Source: Heterobilharzia americana
Lineage: Eukaryota; Platyhelminthes; Trematoda; Strigeidida; Schistosomatidae
Direction: 5' to 3'
Assembly: GCA_944470555.2 (NCBI GenBank)
Contig: OX104130.1
Span: forward strand, 43,619,491 to 43,683,490
Length of the DNA stretch: 64,000 nt
The notes beneath the pieces were generated by a model. It searched no databases and was not told the origin of the DNA. It worked only from the letters and a program-made list of their open reading frames with translations. Each line of letters opens with the position of its first letter. Position 1 is the first letter of the stretch. Of the stretch, positions 1 through 11,600 are shown piece after piece. The position numbers and the translations under genes were made by a program.

Positions 1-470
1 ATTGTCCCTATTTCATTAATTTCAGGTAACAGTAGGTGTCAACATAACCATCTAATCCACGTGAACATCTAAGTCAACGCATTTCCCACTTGCAGTGTGA
101 CCTTATACAGCAATGTGGATGCAAGCCACCAGAATTAGTTGTTGTGGTAAAAAGAAATAAACATTTGAAAGACTATTATCCAATGGTAATGGAGTTTTGT
201 ACACTGAATTCACAATGAGGCATGGGGCATTATCAAGGAGGTATGTTGACCGTTATATGTCTTCTGCCAGACGAAGTTAAATGAGATAAAGCACTGGAGA
301 AGTTTGATGCGTGGGTTTGCTTGCGAACAGGTCTCACTATGAATCACTGGGTGCGTTTATTTCGTAGGCTTAGATGTTTGTCCAGACTTTCGCTGCCATG
401 ATGATCGTCCGAAAGCCTTAGAACAGTTAGTGTAGTTGAGTTTTCGTGTGTGGTAGCCTTCGGGACGTTA
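1..470. other. No recognisable gene
   Basis: I see no open frame with a recognisable domain and no repeat shared with the rest of the window. It lies just beyond the 3' side of the minus-strand CACTA remnant and may hold its terminal sequence, but I could not define a terminal inverted repeat or a target-site duplication. Confidence 0.4.
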
Positions 471-474
471 GTAA

Positions 475-1040
475 CTAGGTGAGTTCACCGTGGAACTTTT
501 CAGAAAATTGGAATTCACTGGGGAAAAACAGTTTGCGAATTCTTCCAATAATTTCTGGTATCGCGTACGAAGTCGTATGCACAGTCACTTGACATTTCCT
601 GTCAAAATTATGCTCAAAATTCTCTCTTCGCGCATAGATGAGACAAGCTGAGATGGAAAAAGAAATGATTCGGCCATTGTTTGGATCTTCCAAATGTCAT
701 CCGGCAGCAGGCAAAAGCTGTTAGGCAGAAGCCAGTCGGTAGGAACAACTACCATACATTCCTTTTCCGTAGCGTCGATGAGAAGCGATTTCTGGAAGAC
801 TAGAATGTTGTTTGGCACCAATATAAAGCACCAATGCGTAATTATGCAAAAATGAAAAGGCCTGTATAAATTAGAGAGCTGCACGGGCACTTTGGTAAGT
901 AAGTTCAGAAGACGATCACCACCTGAGTATCCAGTCATACGAAAGCATAATGCAGATAGGTGACAAATGCGCTGTTTATCAAAAACTGTGAAGCAGCGGA
1001 ACATTGAAAAGTCGTAGATACCAAAAGTAGTGCTCAACAA
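475..1040 (-). pseudogene. Possible CACTA protein C-terminal remnant
   Basis: Two overlapping minus-strand frames (585-1040 and 475-693) follow the transposase fragment. The stretch CMVVVPTDWLLPNSFCLLP resembles the VVP-x2-W motif near the C-terminus of animal CACTA and related proteins, where it is followed by a C-x-WP block. The frames overlap rather than join, so a frameshift near 690 is implied. The assignment rests on position and one weak motif. Confidence 0.35.
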
Positions 1041-1340
1041 TTGCTACTGTGTACAGGTGACAGTCAGTATTTTTCGCAATAACTCATTCATTTGGAATAC
1101 AGGGACCACAGCACGTAAAGTGTTAACTTGCGTAAAATGCAGTAATAGCGGACTGAAGCAGCACAATTACACTAGAAAACAGCCTGCAATAACTGCATTT
1201 CGCTACACCCGTCATGCATTCAAACATGCCTTAACAATATGGAGAGGATAACATTTAAACGGGGCAAAGCTTCTCTGGGTATTTTTTATTGATGGGGCTT
1301 CCTACACGCCTTAATCATACTGCGTAATGCTCACTGACAA

Positions 1341-1745
1341 TCATGGAAATGCCGTGAATGACATACAGATATGGAAGGCCACGGTTGCTGACATTCCGCA
1401 GTACATTTCAGAAACTTCAGGGGAATGTACGAGTGACTGGGATGATAACCGTATAATCCTAATTTCTGGAGGGCCGTGAGTAGTTACATTATCAGGTGTA
1501 TGCTTGAGGGAATGCATGTAGTGCACCAAATGTTCAGGACCGTAACATGTTTCGTATTCCTGTAGAAAACTACATAGTTCTATGTGAGCATTTTCAATAT
1601 AATGTTCATAAAGTTTAGGGTGACTGACCAGATAAACTGCCAACGACAACCGACTGAAGTTTAGAAAAAGAAGCAATGGGAGTACATCCTTCGGTTTGAC
1701 CGGACTTAAATAAAGCAGAAAATTTTGCATTCCTTCGCCTTCCAC
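1341..1745 (-). pseudogene. CACTA transposase fragment, C-terminal part
   Basis: A 134-residue open block with the hallmark order FLLYLSPVKPKDVLPLLLF, HPKLYEHYIENAH, then YGPEHLVHYMHSLKHTPDNV. Animal CACTA proteins carry FRQFLLYTGP-x-VLKDVLP, then a helix, then YGPE-x-VYNVH-x-LIHL-x-DDV at the same spacing. The family normally continues with FGPLDxFSAFxFE; here that downstream stretch is lost to frame damage. It lies directly downstream (minus strand) of the N-terminal fragment, which supports one broken element. It is not expected to be functional. Confidence 0.7.
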
Positions 1746-2170
1746 ACTGAAACGTCATCCATCAAGCAGAACTTCTGAAAGTCCACAGGTGTGCCTTCTT
1801 CTCAACGTCCAATAGCATTGTTTATGACCGATATGATCTTATGGTTCATTCCAATCCGACATCTAGCGGCTAGTTCCTGCCACAAACCAATCAGCTTCTT
1901 GACTACCCGGAGATATGTAAGATGCATGGGTTCTGATGGGAAGGCTTTAACCACAATCCCTCTTAACAGGATGTCCTGGAGTGATGCTTAGTCCGCCTGC
2001 CACTATGGAAGTTGGCATACCTTCTAAAGTGATACTCTCTATTGGCGAAAGTCGTCCTTCCGTACATACGAGACCCAGGTACAAGGCACTTGTCACAGGC
2101 TGCAACCCACAGTCTGTTTCACATCAGCTGGAGCTGGTGAGTCAAAAATTACTGAAGCAAAGTTAACCGT

Positions 2171-2650
2171 CTACGCTCTACTTAACCTCGCCGGCATTAA
2201 GCCATTGACTAAAAGGTCTTCCAGCTCGCTAACAAGATCCCGTGATAATTTGTTGGAATCATTGGGTTTCCCGCTTTCCCCGAAAGCTCCAACAATAAAT
2301 ACGTCACTAAAAAATGGGATCGTCATCCTACCGAGAATAAGCCACGACTGTTGATTCGAACCTCTGGCAATCGAGAAGCCATCACAGCTGGGTTGCAGTC
2401 CAACGCAATCAAAGGAATAACAATCCAAACACGAATCTGCATAGTGAATCGAATCTTCCTTCAACCCAATGTGATAATAAATCCGTTTGCCCAATATTAT
2501 GCATTTACATGTGACGCTATTTCTCAATACAGACAGTACACTTCTTGGTGCTGCAGGTAAAAATCTTCTGAGGAGATCAGGAATTTTGTTAGCATCCACC
2601 ACTAGGATGTTTATCACCAAGATCATTTGCATAACAACATCAGCAGGCAT
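2171..2650 (-). pseudogene. CACTA transposase fragment, N-terminal part
   Basis: A 159-residue open block. Its core reads CDGFSIARGSNQQSWLILGR followed by VFIVGAFGESGKPND and then DLVSELEDLL. This matches the family pattern of NxDGLPL-x-KSSN-x2-FWPIL, then a GIFxGxxKPxxxN stretch, then an FxxEL block. In the family this segment precedes the catalytic core. Two positions that are normally Leu-Pro-Leu in the first motif are changed (DGFSI), and the block runs into stops at its 3' end. It is a dead fragment. The alternative, a domesticated CACTA-derived gene, is unlikely because the next block lies in a different, interrupted frame. Confidence 0.7.
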
Positions 2651-2744
2651 TTCATGTAGTGTTTCACCATTTACTTCCTGTGGTGTAATTATAAAGGCAT
2701 CTAAATGTCTTAAGGGATATACATTGACAATGTACCATTCGTGA

Positions 2745-4621
2745 CTGTTTGTTCCTCAAGGGCAAGTGAGATTGGTGCCTCGGGATGTTGAATGGATTCA
2801 AAGTCACTGTGAAGTTGAGGCACGACATCTACACCATGCCCGGTTTAGGAATTGTCCTTGTGCAAACTTGACAGGCGCAGAGGCCAATCACTAATTAATC
2901 GGACTTGTTATATACCCACGAGTACGAGACCATGAAAGAACACAGCAGAGTAGTCAGATGGAGTAGCATATTTGAGAAGTCGGGCCAAGATACCGATGCT
3001 TTCCAACTAACTGGCTACAGAGTCGATTACGAGCAGTGCAACTCAACACGACAGCGTGCCAGATGGCGAGGATGCTTGGTCGGGTGCCTTCAGCTTAGCG
3101 AGTCCAGTTGAACTATCAAGGTCAGCATGAAGGTTGAATCTCGTCAAACCCTAGGCTATTGATTCTGGAGGAGTATGTTGCGCTACAACGGCGTACACTG
3201 GCAAGATGACTTGCTGGCAATGTGTTCACCGTTGGAACTACCGGTGGCGAATTGCCTTATTTCAAAGTTAGAAGTTTCTTATCTTAGCTGAACTATTATT
3301 GTCTGTAAAATATGCATGAATATGTCTGCTATTTGTGGCTCAGACTTCAATCTGGAGGAAATCCTACACGAGTTTAACAATTATCACTCAGCTTTGGAAT
3401 TCAAAATAAAAACGAAAATGAAATTGTCAATTCTTTCCCTTTACGTGTCAGTTATGGAGCATAGCAATGGAACACTAAAAAGACCCATCCACCTTGAACG
3501 GAAGGCTTACAAATTTCCATAGTTGGCTGCCGATCATGAATAAAGGAAGCCTCGTTCACTCATTCTGCTATTGAATTAGCAATATTCGTAGCGCAGACTG
3601 CATGCAGGTTAGTGTTGACTTTTTAAGAGATACGTTAATAAGAAACCGCTATCTTAGCCTGTTTGTTGATAAAGATACAAGAGAAAGAGATACGAAACCA
3701 ATTTTCAACTCAGTTTTTTAAGAGAGTTTACTCATGAATCTGGAATTGGAAGCTAGTGCAGCTTCAGACATCCTGAAAGATGGTCTTTAGAGATCATTTG
3801 GTAGGACCTTTTATGCAGTCAAGCTTCCGTTAACCTTCACTAGCCGTAGATTAATCTCTGTATGTGTAAAAGGTAATATCATTCGACAGGCCACCATCAT
3901 GTATATCTGCCAGTTCATCTTCTCCTGTTGAGCAACGTATATCGGCAGTAGCCAGAGATCTCTGTCAACAGATATATGAGAACATACTCCGCCCTGGTTT
4001 TACAAGGGTGATCGGAAATGTATCAGAAGTTCCGTACTTGAACATTTAATCGGTTCGAACTATTTAACCGACTGGCTCAAATACTTCACATTTTCTCGGT
4101 CTTCATCGTATAAAAACAGCAGAGTCCTTTGTTATCCACGAATTGAAGTCTGACCCCTTGTGTGAAGATGTACAGTGTTTGTCTCTACCTTCCCCTAATG
4201 TAATTTGGTCTTGGCTTATTTCCTTTTTTCAACTTCAACTTTTGTTGGATTATTCCTTGCATTCTTATGTTGTCATTACGATTACTTTTCGTTTTTACAT
4301 TTAATAGTTACCGGTGTTACTTTATTGGATCTTTCCAGAAATTGCACATTTCAACGAAACAATTTCAATTTATCCCGATTAGTCTTTTGATTGTTTATTA
4401 ATTCTATCACGTTTTCGCCCCCTTGTAATCTATATGCAGCTTACAAACGGTTTCAAGAGTCTTACGCAACCCCTTTCTGTCATCATTATTATGACCATTA
4501 TTTATTATGAGTGTTGTTATTATTAATTATCACAGTTACGACGACCATTATTGTTGGTTGAGCATCCCACTGTTTAAGTTAAGCTTTCATCACGGATCGC
4601 AGTTTTTAGATTATGTATATC
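2745..4621. other. Unassigned spacer, no recognisable gene
   Basis: Only short open frames are present (for example 2905-3111 and 3316-3522, plus strand), with no domain I recognise. The part from about 4190 to 4620 is T-rich on the plus strand and ends abruptly where RTE-like copy D begins. It could be further decayed transposon sequence, but I have no match within the window. Confidence 0.4.
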
Positions 4622-5798
4622 TAACTTGCCAGTGTGTCGTAGAAGTGTCTTTTGTCTTTCCGTGCACTCTTCTTCACTTCTTTTTCCAGTGTAGTGTTTC
4701 ATAGGTTGTGTTCAGTTCCTCTTTTCGTTGTTCATCCCTGCACTGCACTGCACTGCACTGCACTGCACTGCACTGCACTGGTTCATCTTCTGCTTCACCA
4801 TCTTCCTCTCCTTGCTCTATCAGCTTCCTTGTATCCGTGGAGATCCATTTGTTGTCTTGATTCTTCTTCCTTCCCAATACGGTTATGCAGGTTTCTTTCC
4901 ACATCTCTTTCAAACAGTTCCAGTGTTCTCCCATGCAGGTTTCTTCAGGGATGTTGCTTAATGTCTCCCATTTTTTCCTGATGACTGACGTGAAGAACTC
5001 CTTTGTAGCTTCGTCCTTCAGTTCACTTTCTGTTCTGGGTGTTCAACTTGAACTGTCGTCTATCATCACCAGCTCCTTTGAAGGCCTTCAGCTTGATTTT
5101 GAAGGTTCCTTGCACTACATAGTGAGTGGTCTGAACCTACATCTGCTCCCCTTCTTGATCGGATCTTGTGTCCAGTAGGCTGACTGCATCTCCACTTTCT
5201 TCACACTAAGATGAAGTCGATCTGATTTTTAGTGTGTCCATCTGGTGAAATCCATGTCGCTCGCTTTGTGAGTATCCTTGTGCTTGTACACACTGCCTCC
5301 AATCATCAAATGCACAGAAGTCTCCAAACACTTCTCCATTCTCGTTCATCATTTCACCGAGCACTACTCGACCCATGATAAGTTCTCTTCCTGTGTTGTC
5401 TGCTCCCAGTTTCGCATTCATGTCATCCCACCCATTAGAATGGATTTCGATGTCACCCCCTGGGGTCTGATTCCGTACTGATTGCAGTTGTCTACAAAAT
5501 TCCTCCCCCTTCTCTTGATCTGCATTATTTGTAGGTACATACCGTAGCATTGTATGATTGTCACTTTCCTTTCTTTTGAGTTGAATCTTGCTGTCATCAT
5601 CCTGGAGGAAATTGGTTCCCACTACATGACAAACTTCGATGCTCTTGGGTTCATTTTATTTTTTATATTTGCTTTGTGCTTTGAAGTTTCTTTAGCGATT
5701 CGATTGATTTTACGGCGTAGGATTGCTAGTTCTATGCGTAAACCTTCCCTCCTTATCCGGGCTTAGGACCGGCTAGTAACTAGTTAACTAGGCGAGGT
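4622..5798 (-). mobile_element. RTE-like retrotransposon copy D, 3'-truncated
   Basis: It matches copy A (21639-23151) in the same orientation, from the endonuclease/RT linker to the element 5' end, with a few substitutions. About 330 bases of the endonuclease region (equivalent of 22660-22990 in A) are missing, with a clean junction near 5650. The whole RT half is absent. Frames at 5206-5622 hold endonuclease sequence, with [14 protein letters not shown] and [13 protein letters not shown] recognisable. The CACTG pentanucleotide tract is longest here (8 units). Non-LTR copies usually lose the 5' end, so keeping the 5' end while losing the 3' half points to later breakage. Confidence 0.85.
4741..4780. 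repeat. CACTG pentanucleotide tract, 8 units
   Basis: Eight perfect CACTG units inside the coding part of RTE-like copy D. The same site has 6 units in copies A and B and 2 in copy C. On the coding (minus) strand the units read as repeating Val-Gln-Cys-Ser-Ala. Confidence 0.97.
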
Positions 5799-8321
5799 TC
5801 TAAACCTAACTGAAGCCCATGTAAACATGTGACAGGTGTTATGTTATCAGATGACCAATCATAGCTATGTATCGGTCTTCAGACATGACTAGGAGCAAGT
5901 ATACAAGCTTTATGCATTTACTTCCAAAGAAAAAGCCTCTACTGTGCAGTATTTAGCTCGTATCCCGAATGATGCAGTGTCTGAGATGAACTTACTAATC
6001 AACTTTTAATTTTAAAAGGAAGCTAATTAAAGGTGATTTAAGTACTGTGAATCTGATTGCTGATATGACTGTTTATTCAAGTTAACTCTGTGTTTTAAAA
6101 TAGTTGTAGATGGATTAAATTCTACTTATTTTTTGTATTATGTATACATAAATGCTATATCTGCCCAACTGATGCTATATGACTTGCTAAAAATTCTGGA
6201 CAATATTGCAGACCAACTATGAAGCTGAGCGAGCCAGTACCAAACTCCGCAATTCGACATAGTTATCCAAGGTATAATAATGAACTGTGTTTCAGTGCGT
6301 TTATAAGCCCATCTCATACCGTCGGATAGTTTTCTCTTTGTTTTGCTGTTAGCTTTGTAACCATTTTAAAAGTGTGCAAGCGTACGTGACGCATTTAAGA
6401 GATATTTAAAAATTAAAACAAATTGAAAGAAAGGAATTCGCTGTAGTATATTCAGTGGAAAATTGTAAGTAGCCCATAGTTTAAGCAGTCCGCCTATATG
6501 TGACGTGAATCAATGCGTAAACAAACAGCATCTATGGTTGCTATAAAATACCACATGCGAAGAACTCAAAAGTATCACTGTACAGTGTGGCATACAAAGT
6601 TAATAATAAAAATAGTGTCAGGACTTCGAGACCAAACCTAGGACGGCTAGTCAGTTATCCAAAATAACTCTGATTTCTCTTTCCAGTATAAGAACAAAGT
6701 GAACTAGTTTTTGTTCCATCGGAAATTATAGGTATTTAATAGAATATTATCGTCTAAAAAACTATAGCGATCATTATCATCTTAACACTAGGTTATATTG
6801 ACTTTTCGGCTGCCCCAGTGATGAAAAATAATGAAAGTTAATTTATGTGAGACACATTTGGCCATTAAACTCTACATACAACAGTAACAGCATACATTTG
6901 AACTGATTACAATGTATTTGAAGAGTCAAGACGACACCATAGTATGGTGAGATTCAATCGGTACAAAGCTCTGTTCAACCTTTATTCCGTCCTTTTCGGT
7001 ACTTATCAGTTAGATGCATCTTCAACTATGTGGAGAGTTATGCTCCGTCGGTGGTTTCATGCATCATCACTCGATGGTGAAGTCGGAGACCAAGTTACTA
7101 AGTTATTTTGGCCACGACCGTTCGCCTGTAGGATTGTCCACGAGTGGGTAACGAATGTAGCTGTCTAGACCTCAGTGATTACGAGTGACCAAAGTTTGTC
7201 GTTTGTTTGCAAGGACTGAAAAGCTACATCGAATACTTACTGATGACTACCCATTCATGCATATCATTTTATATTTTGATCATGCCTGCAGCAATTCATA
7301 TATATTCCAGATTTTGATGGTGATCAGAACTTAGACACTGAAAGGATAAAGCTTTCTAGCCTGTTATGGGAGGAGGTATGGTCTATAAAACGACTTCCGA
7401 ATTTAAGGTGAACAAATGCGACAGGAACTGACCAGTTGTGCAAGCGCAATTGTACATAAAAAATGAAGTCACTATGAACTCTAAAACATCACTGATTGAC
7501 ACTACTTGCGTGTTTATCCTTCAAATAACTCAAAAAACCAAAAAAATTTCACGTTTTGTCAGTAAATACACAGGACGTATTCTATAACAACAAGGGTCTT
7601 GAATAAGAAACGTGATGAGCTCTTGGGTTCTGGTTCATTCCTTGAGGTCTTCAAGGATACAAGACCATTATATAAACACAGTTAAGATAACTTATTGGTG
7701 CTAGGATTTACAATCATCCTTAAAATTCATGCTTTCTATACTGGTGATCACCTAAAGACAAAAAACTCCGGTAAACGACGTTAGAAATAAACAACAAAAT
7801 ATACCTAAAAGAGCTGGTTGTATATTTGAGGATATCATCAGAAAGTATGCCGAGTAAGTTTACTTATTGTAAAATTTACAAGTAAACATAAGAAGGGTCA
7901 AAATTGATAATTATCGCCACAATGCTGAAATAATCAATAAACAACAAAGATAAATATTTCAGCGATATAAACATGAGCTGCAAGAATTTAGTGGTAACAA
8001 GCAGACAGTAGGTCAACAGACAAGATTCGAAACAAAATGAGTTTCTTCCTGAATAGAGATGAAAATATCAAAGAACACATGTAAGAGTTGGTGTGTAAAC
8101 TTTATCCATAAGATCACTACGAAGTAAAACAGTTGGAAATGTTACAATGATATGAAATGTGCTTTCTAGCACACTATGTAAGAAATTTGCCAATGTAGGA
8201 GGAAAGAAACAAAGTAGGGAAATTAAATCACTTATTGATAATAAAGATAGGAGATCAACATAAAAAATAGTTTAATAAATTAAACTGAAAAAAATAAAGG
8301 AAAACAGGAGACAAGATTAAT
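5799..8321. other. AT-rich spacer downstream of ARIH2
   Basis: No recognisable coding sequence; the longest frame here (6944-7168, plus, 74 residues) has no known motif. The segment nearest 8321 is the expected 3' untranslated and downstream region of ARIH2. Confidence 0.5.
8271..8276 (-). promoter_or_regulatory. Candidate poly(A) signal of ARIH2
   Basis: ATTAAA on the minus strand, about 45 nt after the ARIH2 stop codon. It is a known variant hexamer, but the region is very AT-rich, so chance occurrence is likely. No canonical AATAAA was noticed closer. Confidence 0.2.
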
Positions 8322-8690
8322 TTAATTGGTCAAAAATTCTTGTAATAAAGTTAAGCGGTGTTTTTCACATATATCCATTTTATTTTGTAAATCTGCTCGA
8401 TCTGTTATTTCAGCATGCTCTATTTTCCACGAGAGATCTTCCACTTCAGCCTCTAACAAGGCTTGTTGATACTCGAACAATTCTTTACGTTCTAGTTTCT
8501 CACCATAGAAAGCGTGTGGATAAGTATACTTCAAAGTGTATCGACAGTTTCTTAGTGTATCTGCAGCCAGTAACAAATATTGCCAATCAATCCATGTACC
8601 TTCTTTTTTAAGCACCTTTTCATTGATACGAGCTTGAATACGTGCTCGTTGATCATGTTCTAATCTCAGACTTCGTTCATGATTTTCCCA
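8322..8690 (-). CDS. ARIH2: ARIH2 coding exon 8 (Ariadne domain, stop)
   Basis: 369 nt from acceptor CCTTTCCAG to TAA at 8324-8322. It encodes [20 protein letters not shown], then [44 protein letters not shown] and ends LLQEFLTN. Each block matches the ARIH2 C-terminus in order, including the final LLxxF. The whole Ariadne domain is open and intact. Confidence 0.96.
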   Translation of the reverse strand, partial: WENHERSLRLEHDQRARIQARINEKVLKKEGTWIDWQYLLLAADTLRNCRYTLKYTYPHAFYGEKLERKELFEYQQALLEAEVEDLSWKIEHAEITDRADLQNKMDICEKHRLTLLQEFLTN

Positions 8691-11600
8691 CTGGAAAGGT
8701 TAACAAATTAAGATGGAAAAGTAAAATTCAAGCAACGATGTTTTAAGTACGCTATTTATTATTGGTTAGCACTCCAACCAGACAAGTGATACCACAAAAA
8801 GCATGAGATAGTTGGAAGAAGCCAAAGGATTGCAGGCAGTTTCAAGATAATGACAGGAATTAATGAAATTTCTCATTGTTGGTTCAATCCATGTAAAGCG
8901 ACAATTACTGTCGGTCAAATAAATGAGAAAGTTGTTTGTAGACTTCAAAGAGTATAATTTCAAACCGACTATCTAGACAGCAAGATAATATATGTTCGTC
9001 TGTTTTATCTTGCTTTCTCGCTACTTAACGGCTTTTTATGTCTGCTGATATTATAAAAACATATTTCTATATCATCTAGTTGACCGGCGCCTCAAATTAC
9101 CCATTTGAAGTAAGAAAAATTGGGTTGGTACGTGGTCAAGTCAGATGCTATGTTACTGTACATTTTGCCTGCATATGTTCTTGTATCTTGGTTGAATGTA
9201 TTGTTTCAATAAAGACTCAAACTCGGAATTCAGGGTCAACAGAGAACGTGTTGCAATAACTAGCGACCACATTATTAAGTCTAGGTTTCCAAGTAAAACT
9301 GAGGTTAACATTCATCACGTTGAATTTGAAATAGAGTACAATCCACATTGTGGATTTCACCACTAGACAACATATTAAATAATATGACAGCGCTTCAATT
9401 GGTTCGATTTAAAGGATATGACATTATATTATCGGGAGATGCGTGAATCAAAACCACAGAACTCATTACTGATGCGTTGAAATAAATCATACAAAAATTA
9501 TAATCATATGGAAGAGAAAGTGCATATTGATTGACCACTGCAGAGTGACCAATTTCATGTTTTCTAGTTATAAGTACTGACTGAATTCTATCGACCATTA
9601 TGCAATGCGGTTACCAAACTAGAAGGCTCACCATAATGGTGCACTATGGATAGATGTTAGTTGATTGGAGGCAGTCTGTCAGCATTCAGGAATATAAAAC
9701 ATGGTTATAAAACATTGGTTACTCTCCAGCAACCAATCAGTGTACCTAAATACAGTCCTGCAGGAGGTCAATCACGGCACAGATAGCTCAGTGGTAAAGA
9801 CGCTGACTGCAACATTGGGTGATGTGGGTTCAAACCCCCGGGCGAGAGATCACTCCCCTCGAGGTTACAGACAGGTGCCAACAGAACGAAATCTAGGTCG
9901 AAGGCTTCGTATTCATTGCCTCTAACCGACTAACATCCATCTACAGAAAGTACTCTGTCACGTGACCACACCTACCCTTTAGTATGAAATCTGTTGGTCA
10001 CATACACACTTATCAGCTCAGTAAATGCGATATATATGATACAATAGCTGGTGCATAATCAGTGTAAACATTTCAAATGAAACACTAATTAGACGATATA
10101 GACATTCAACAATTAAAATGTGCTTTTAATTGTCTGAAGTACATTCAGAGATTACTGAATAATTCCTAACCGATTTGTAAATAATTCTCGACTTCAAAAG
10201 ACATTATGAATTTTAATCGAACCTATTAATTATATGTTCATGAAAACTTTCGCAACACCACATTATCACTGATTTAATCGAACTGGATGTTATATGTGGT
10301 AGTAAGGGGATATAATTAAAATACAATAAAGACTTTTCAGTTTTTGACTGCAAGACTTTTCCTGGAGAGACAAGATATTCTCAAAATATGGATCACTTTC
10401 ACGTTATGTTGACTGACGTAAAAGAGTCACTCGGAAGTGAAACATTAATCCTCCATAGTGCGAACAAGAAGAGGGACATAGATTACACTGATGAGGAAAA
10501 AAGACTTACTTTTAAAAATATAAGCCGTATCTGTATCTCTAAAATAAAATGTATATTCAGAACTGGAAAACGCTGAGCTAGGTGAATGAAATTACCCGGT
10601 GCACAAATTGCTAGAGGGATTTAATTAGGTTACGAAAAACTGCGTGTGTTATTTCCACACATATGTTTCTTAACGATCAGACGTCTAGATAATTTACAAT
10701 AAAGTTGGATAAGGATATAACACGACTAGAGCACAGTTTTATCCCACTGAATCAAGTGATATCCTAAGTGATTGACTCTACTAAACTGAGTAAAAAGGCA
10801 GTCAAGCGTAGTTATAGATGAACATAATGACTAAAAGTGGTACTGATGCGACTACTGCTTTCGACTTAACTACATACTCGATTTTGCATCTTCAAGCACA
10901 TACGTTCAACTTGGTTCCGTTTTCACTAGTGCTTTGCACACTACACATTTTTAAGACACACTGCAACTGATTTTGGTAGAAGTAAAACAAGAACAAGGCA
11001 TGTATCAGCGAAGAAATATTTATTTTCAACGACTTCATTATCAAACTGTACAGTCGTATTTATCTGTCACTTTACCGAGTATAAATACGACTGTACAGTT
11101 TGATAATGAAGTCGTTGAAAAGAAATATTTCTTCGCTGATGACATGCCTTGTTCTTGTTAAAGAAGTAAAACAAATATTATACAAAAGTATTTATAAAAT
11201 CTTAGACAAATAAATAAAATTTATTGCAGATGTATGTTAGCAACGAAAATGTAAAAAAATGCTGTTTTATATAATATGGTATCAGAGCTGAAACATCAAA
11301 AACATAATCAAATCAGACTGCATCCAAAATCTTTTGTGCAGGGAGAAAGGTTAACAAAACGTCAACGACGAGCAAACACACTTAAGTGCATGACCTGACA
11401 AAATTTCTTACCCTTTCATAATAAAACATGTAACGCTCTAACGATTCACGTGCTCGTGTCCTAACAGATTCTTTTGCAGCATCTGGATTCTCCTGATATT
11501 TGCTGCAAAAGTAATATTCTGCATCGTGTGATTTCCACACTTGGATGAAAACAAGAGAGAAGAACGACAAACATCATTCATTACATCATAATAAGCTGTG

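Larger units (their letters stand above)
475..2744 (-). mobile_element. Degenerate CACTA (EnSpm-like) DNA transposon
   Basis: Three minus-strand open blocks in collinear order (2650-2171, 1745-1341, 1040-475) resemble successive parts of the large transposase of animal CACTA elements. A CACTA element named SmTRC1 is known from schistosomes. Between the first two blocks (2170-1746), the minus strand still reads like the zinc-ligand and spacer part of this transposase, for example a stretch GRTTFANREYHFRR, but with in-frame stops and frame changes. The element cannot make a full transposase. Neither CACTG-type termini nor the target duplication was identified, so the ends given are those of the recognisable coding remnant. 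Confidence 0.7.
8691..11411 (-). other. ARIH2 intron 7, 2.7 kb
   Basis: It contains a tRNA-headed SINE-like repeat (9729-10000) and a compact hairpin repeat (10986-11159). The stretches 8691-9728 and 10001-10985 show no recognisable gene. Confidence 0.8.

Noticed and set aside
4741..4780. CRISPR-like short regular repeat
   Set aside because: Uninterrupted pentamer units with no spacers inside a retrotransposon; a simple microsatellite.
9776..9850. Possible tRNA gene with A and B boxes
   Set aside because: The ends do not form an acceptor stem, no clear anticodon arm is visible, and the sequence continues into a repeat body shared with 16460-16720.
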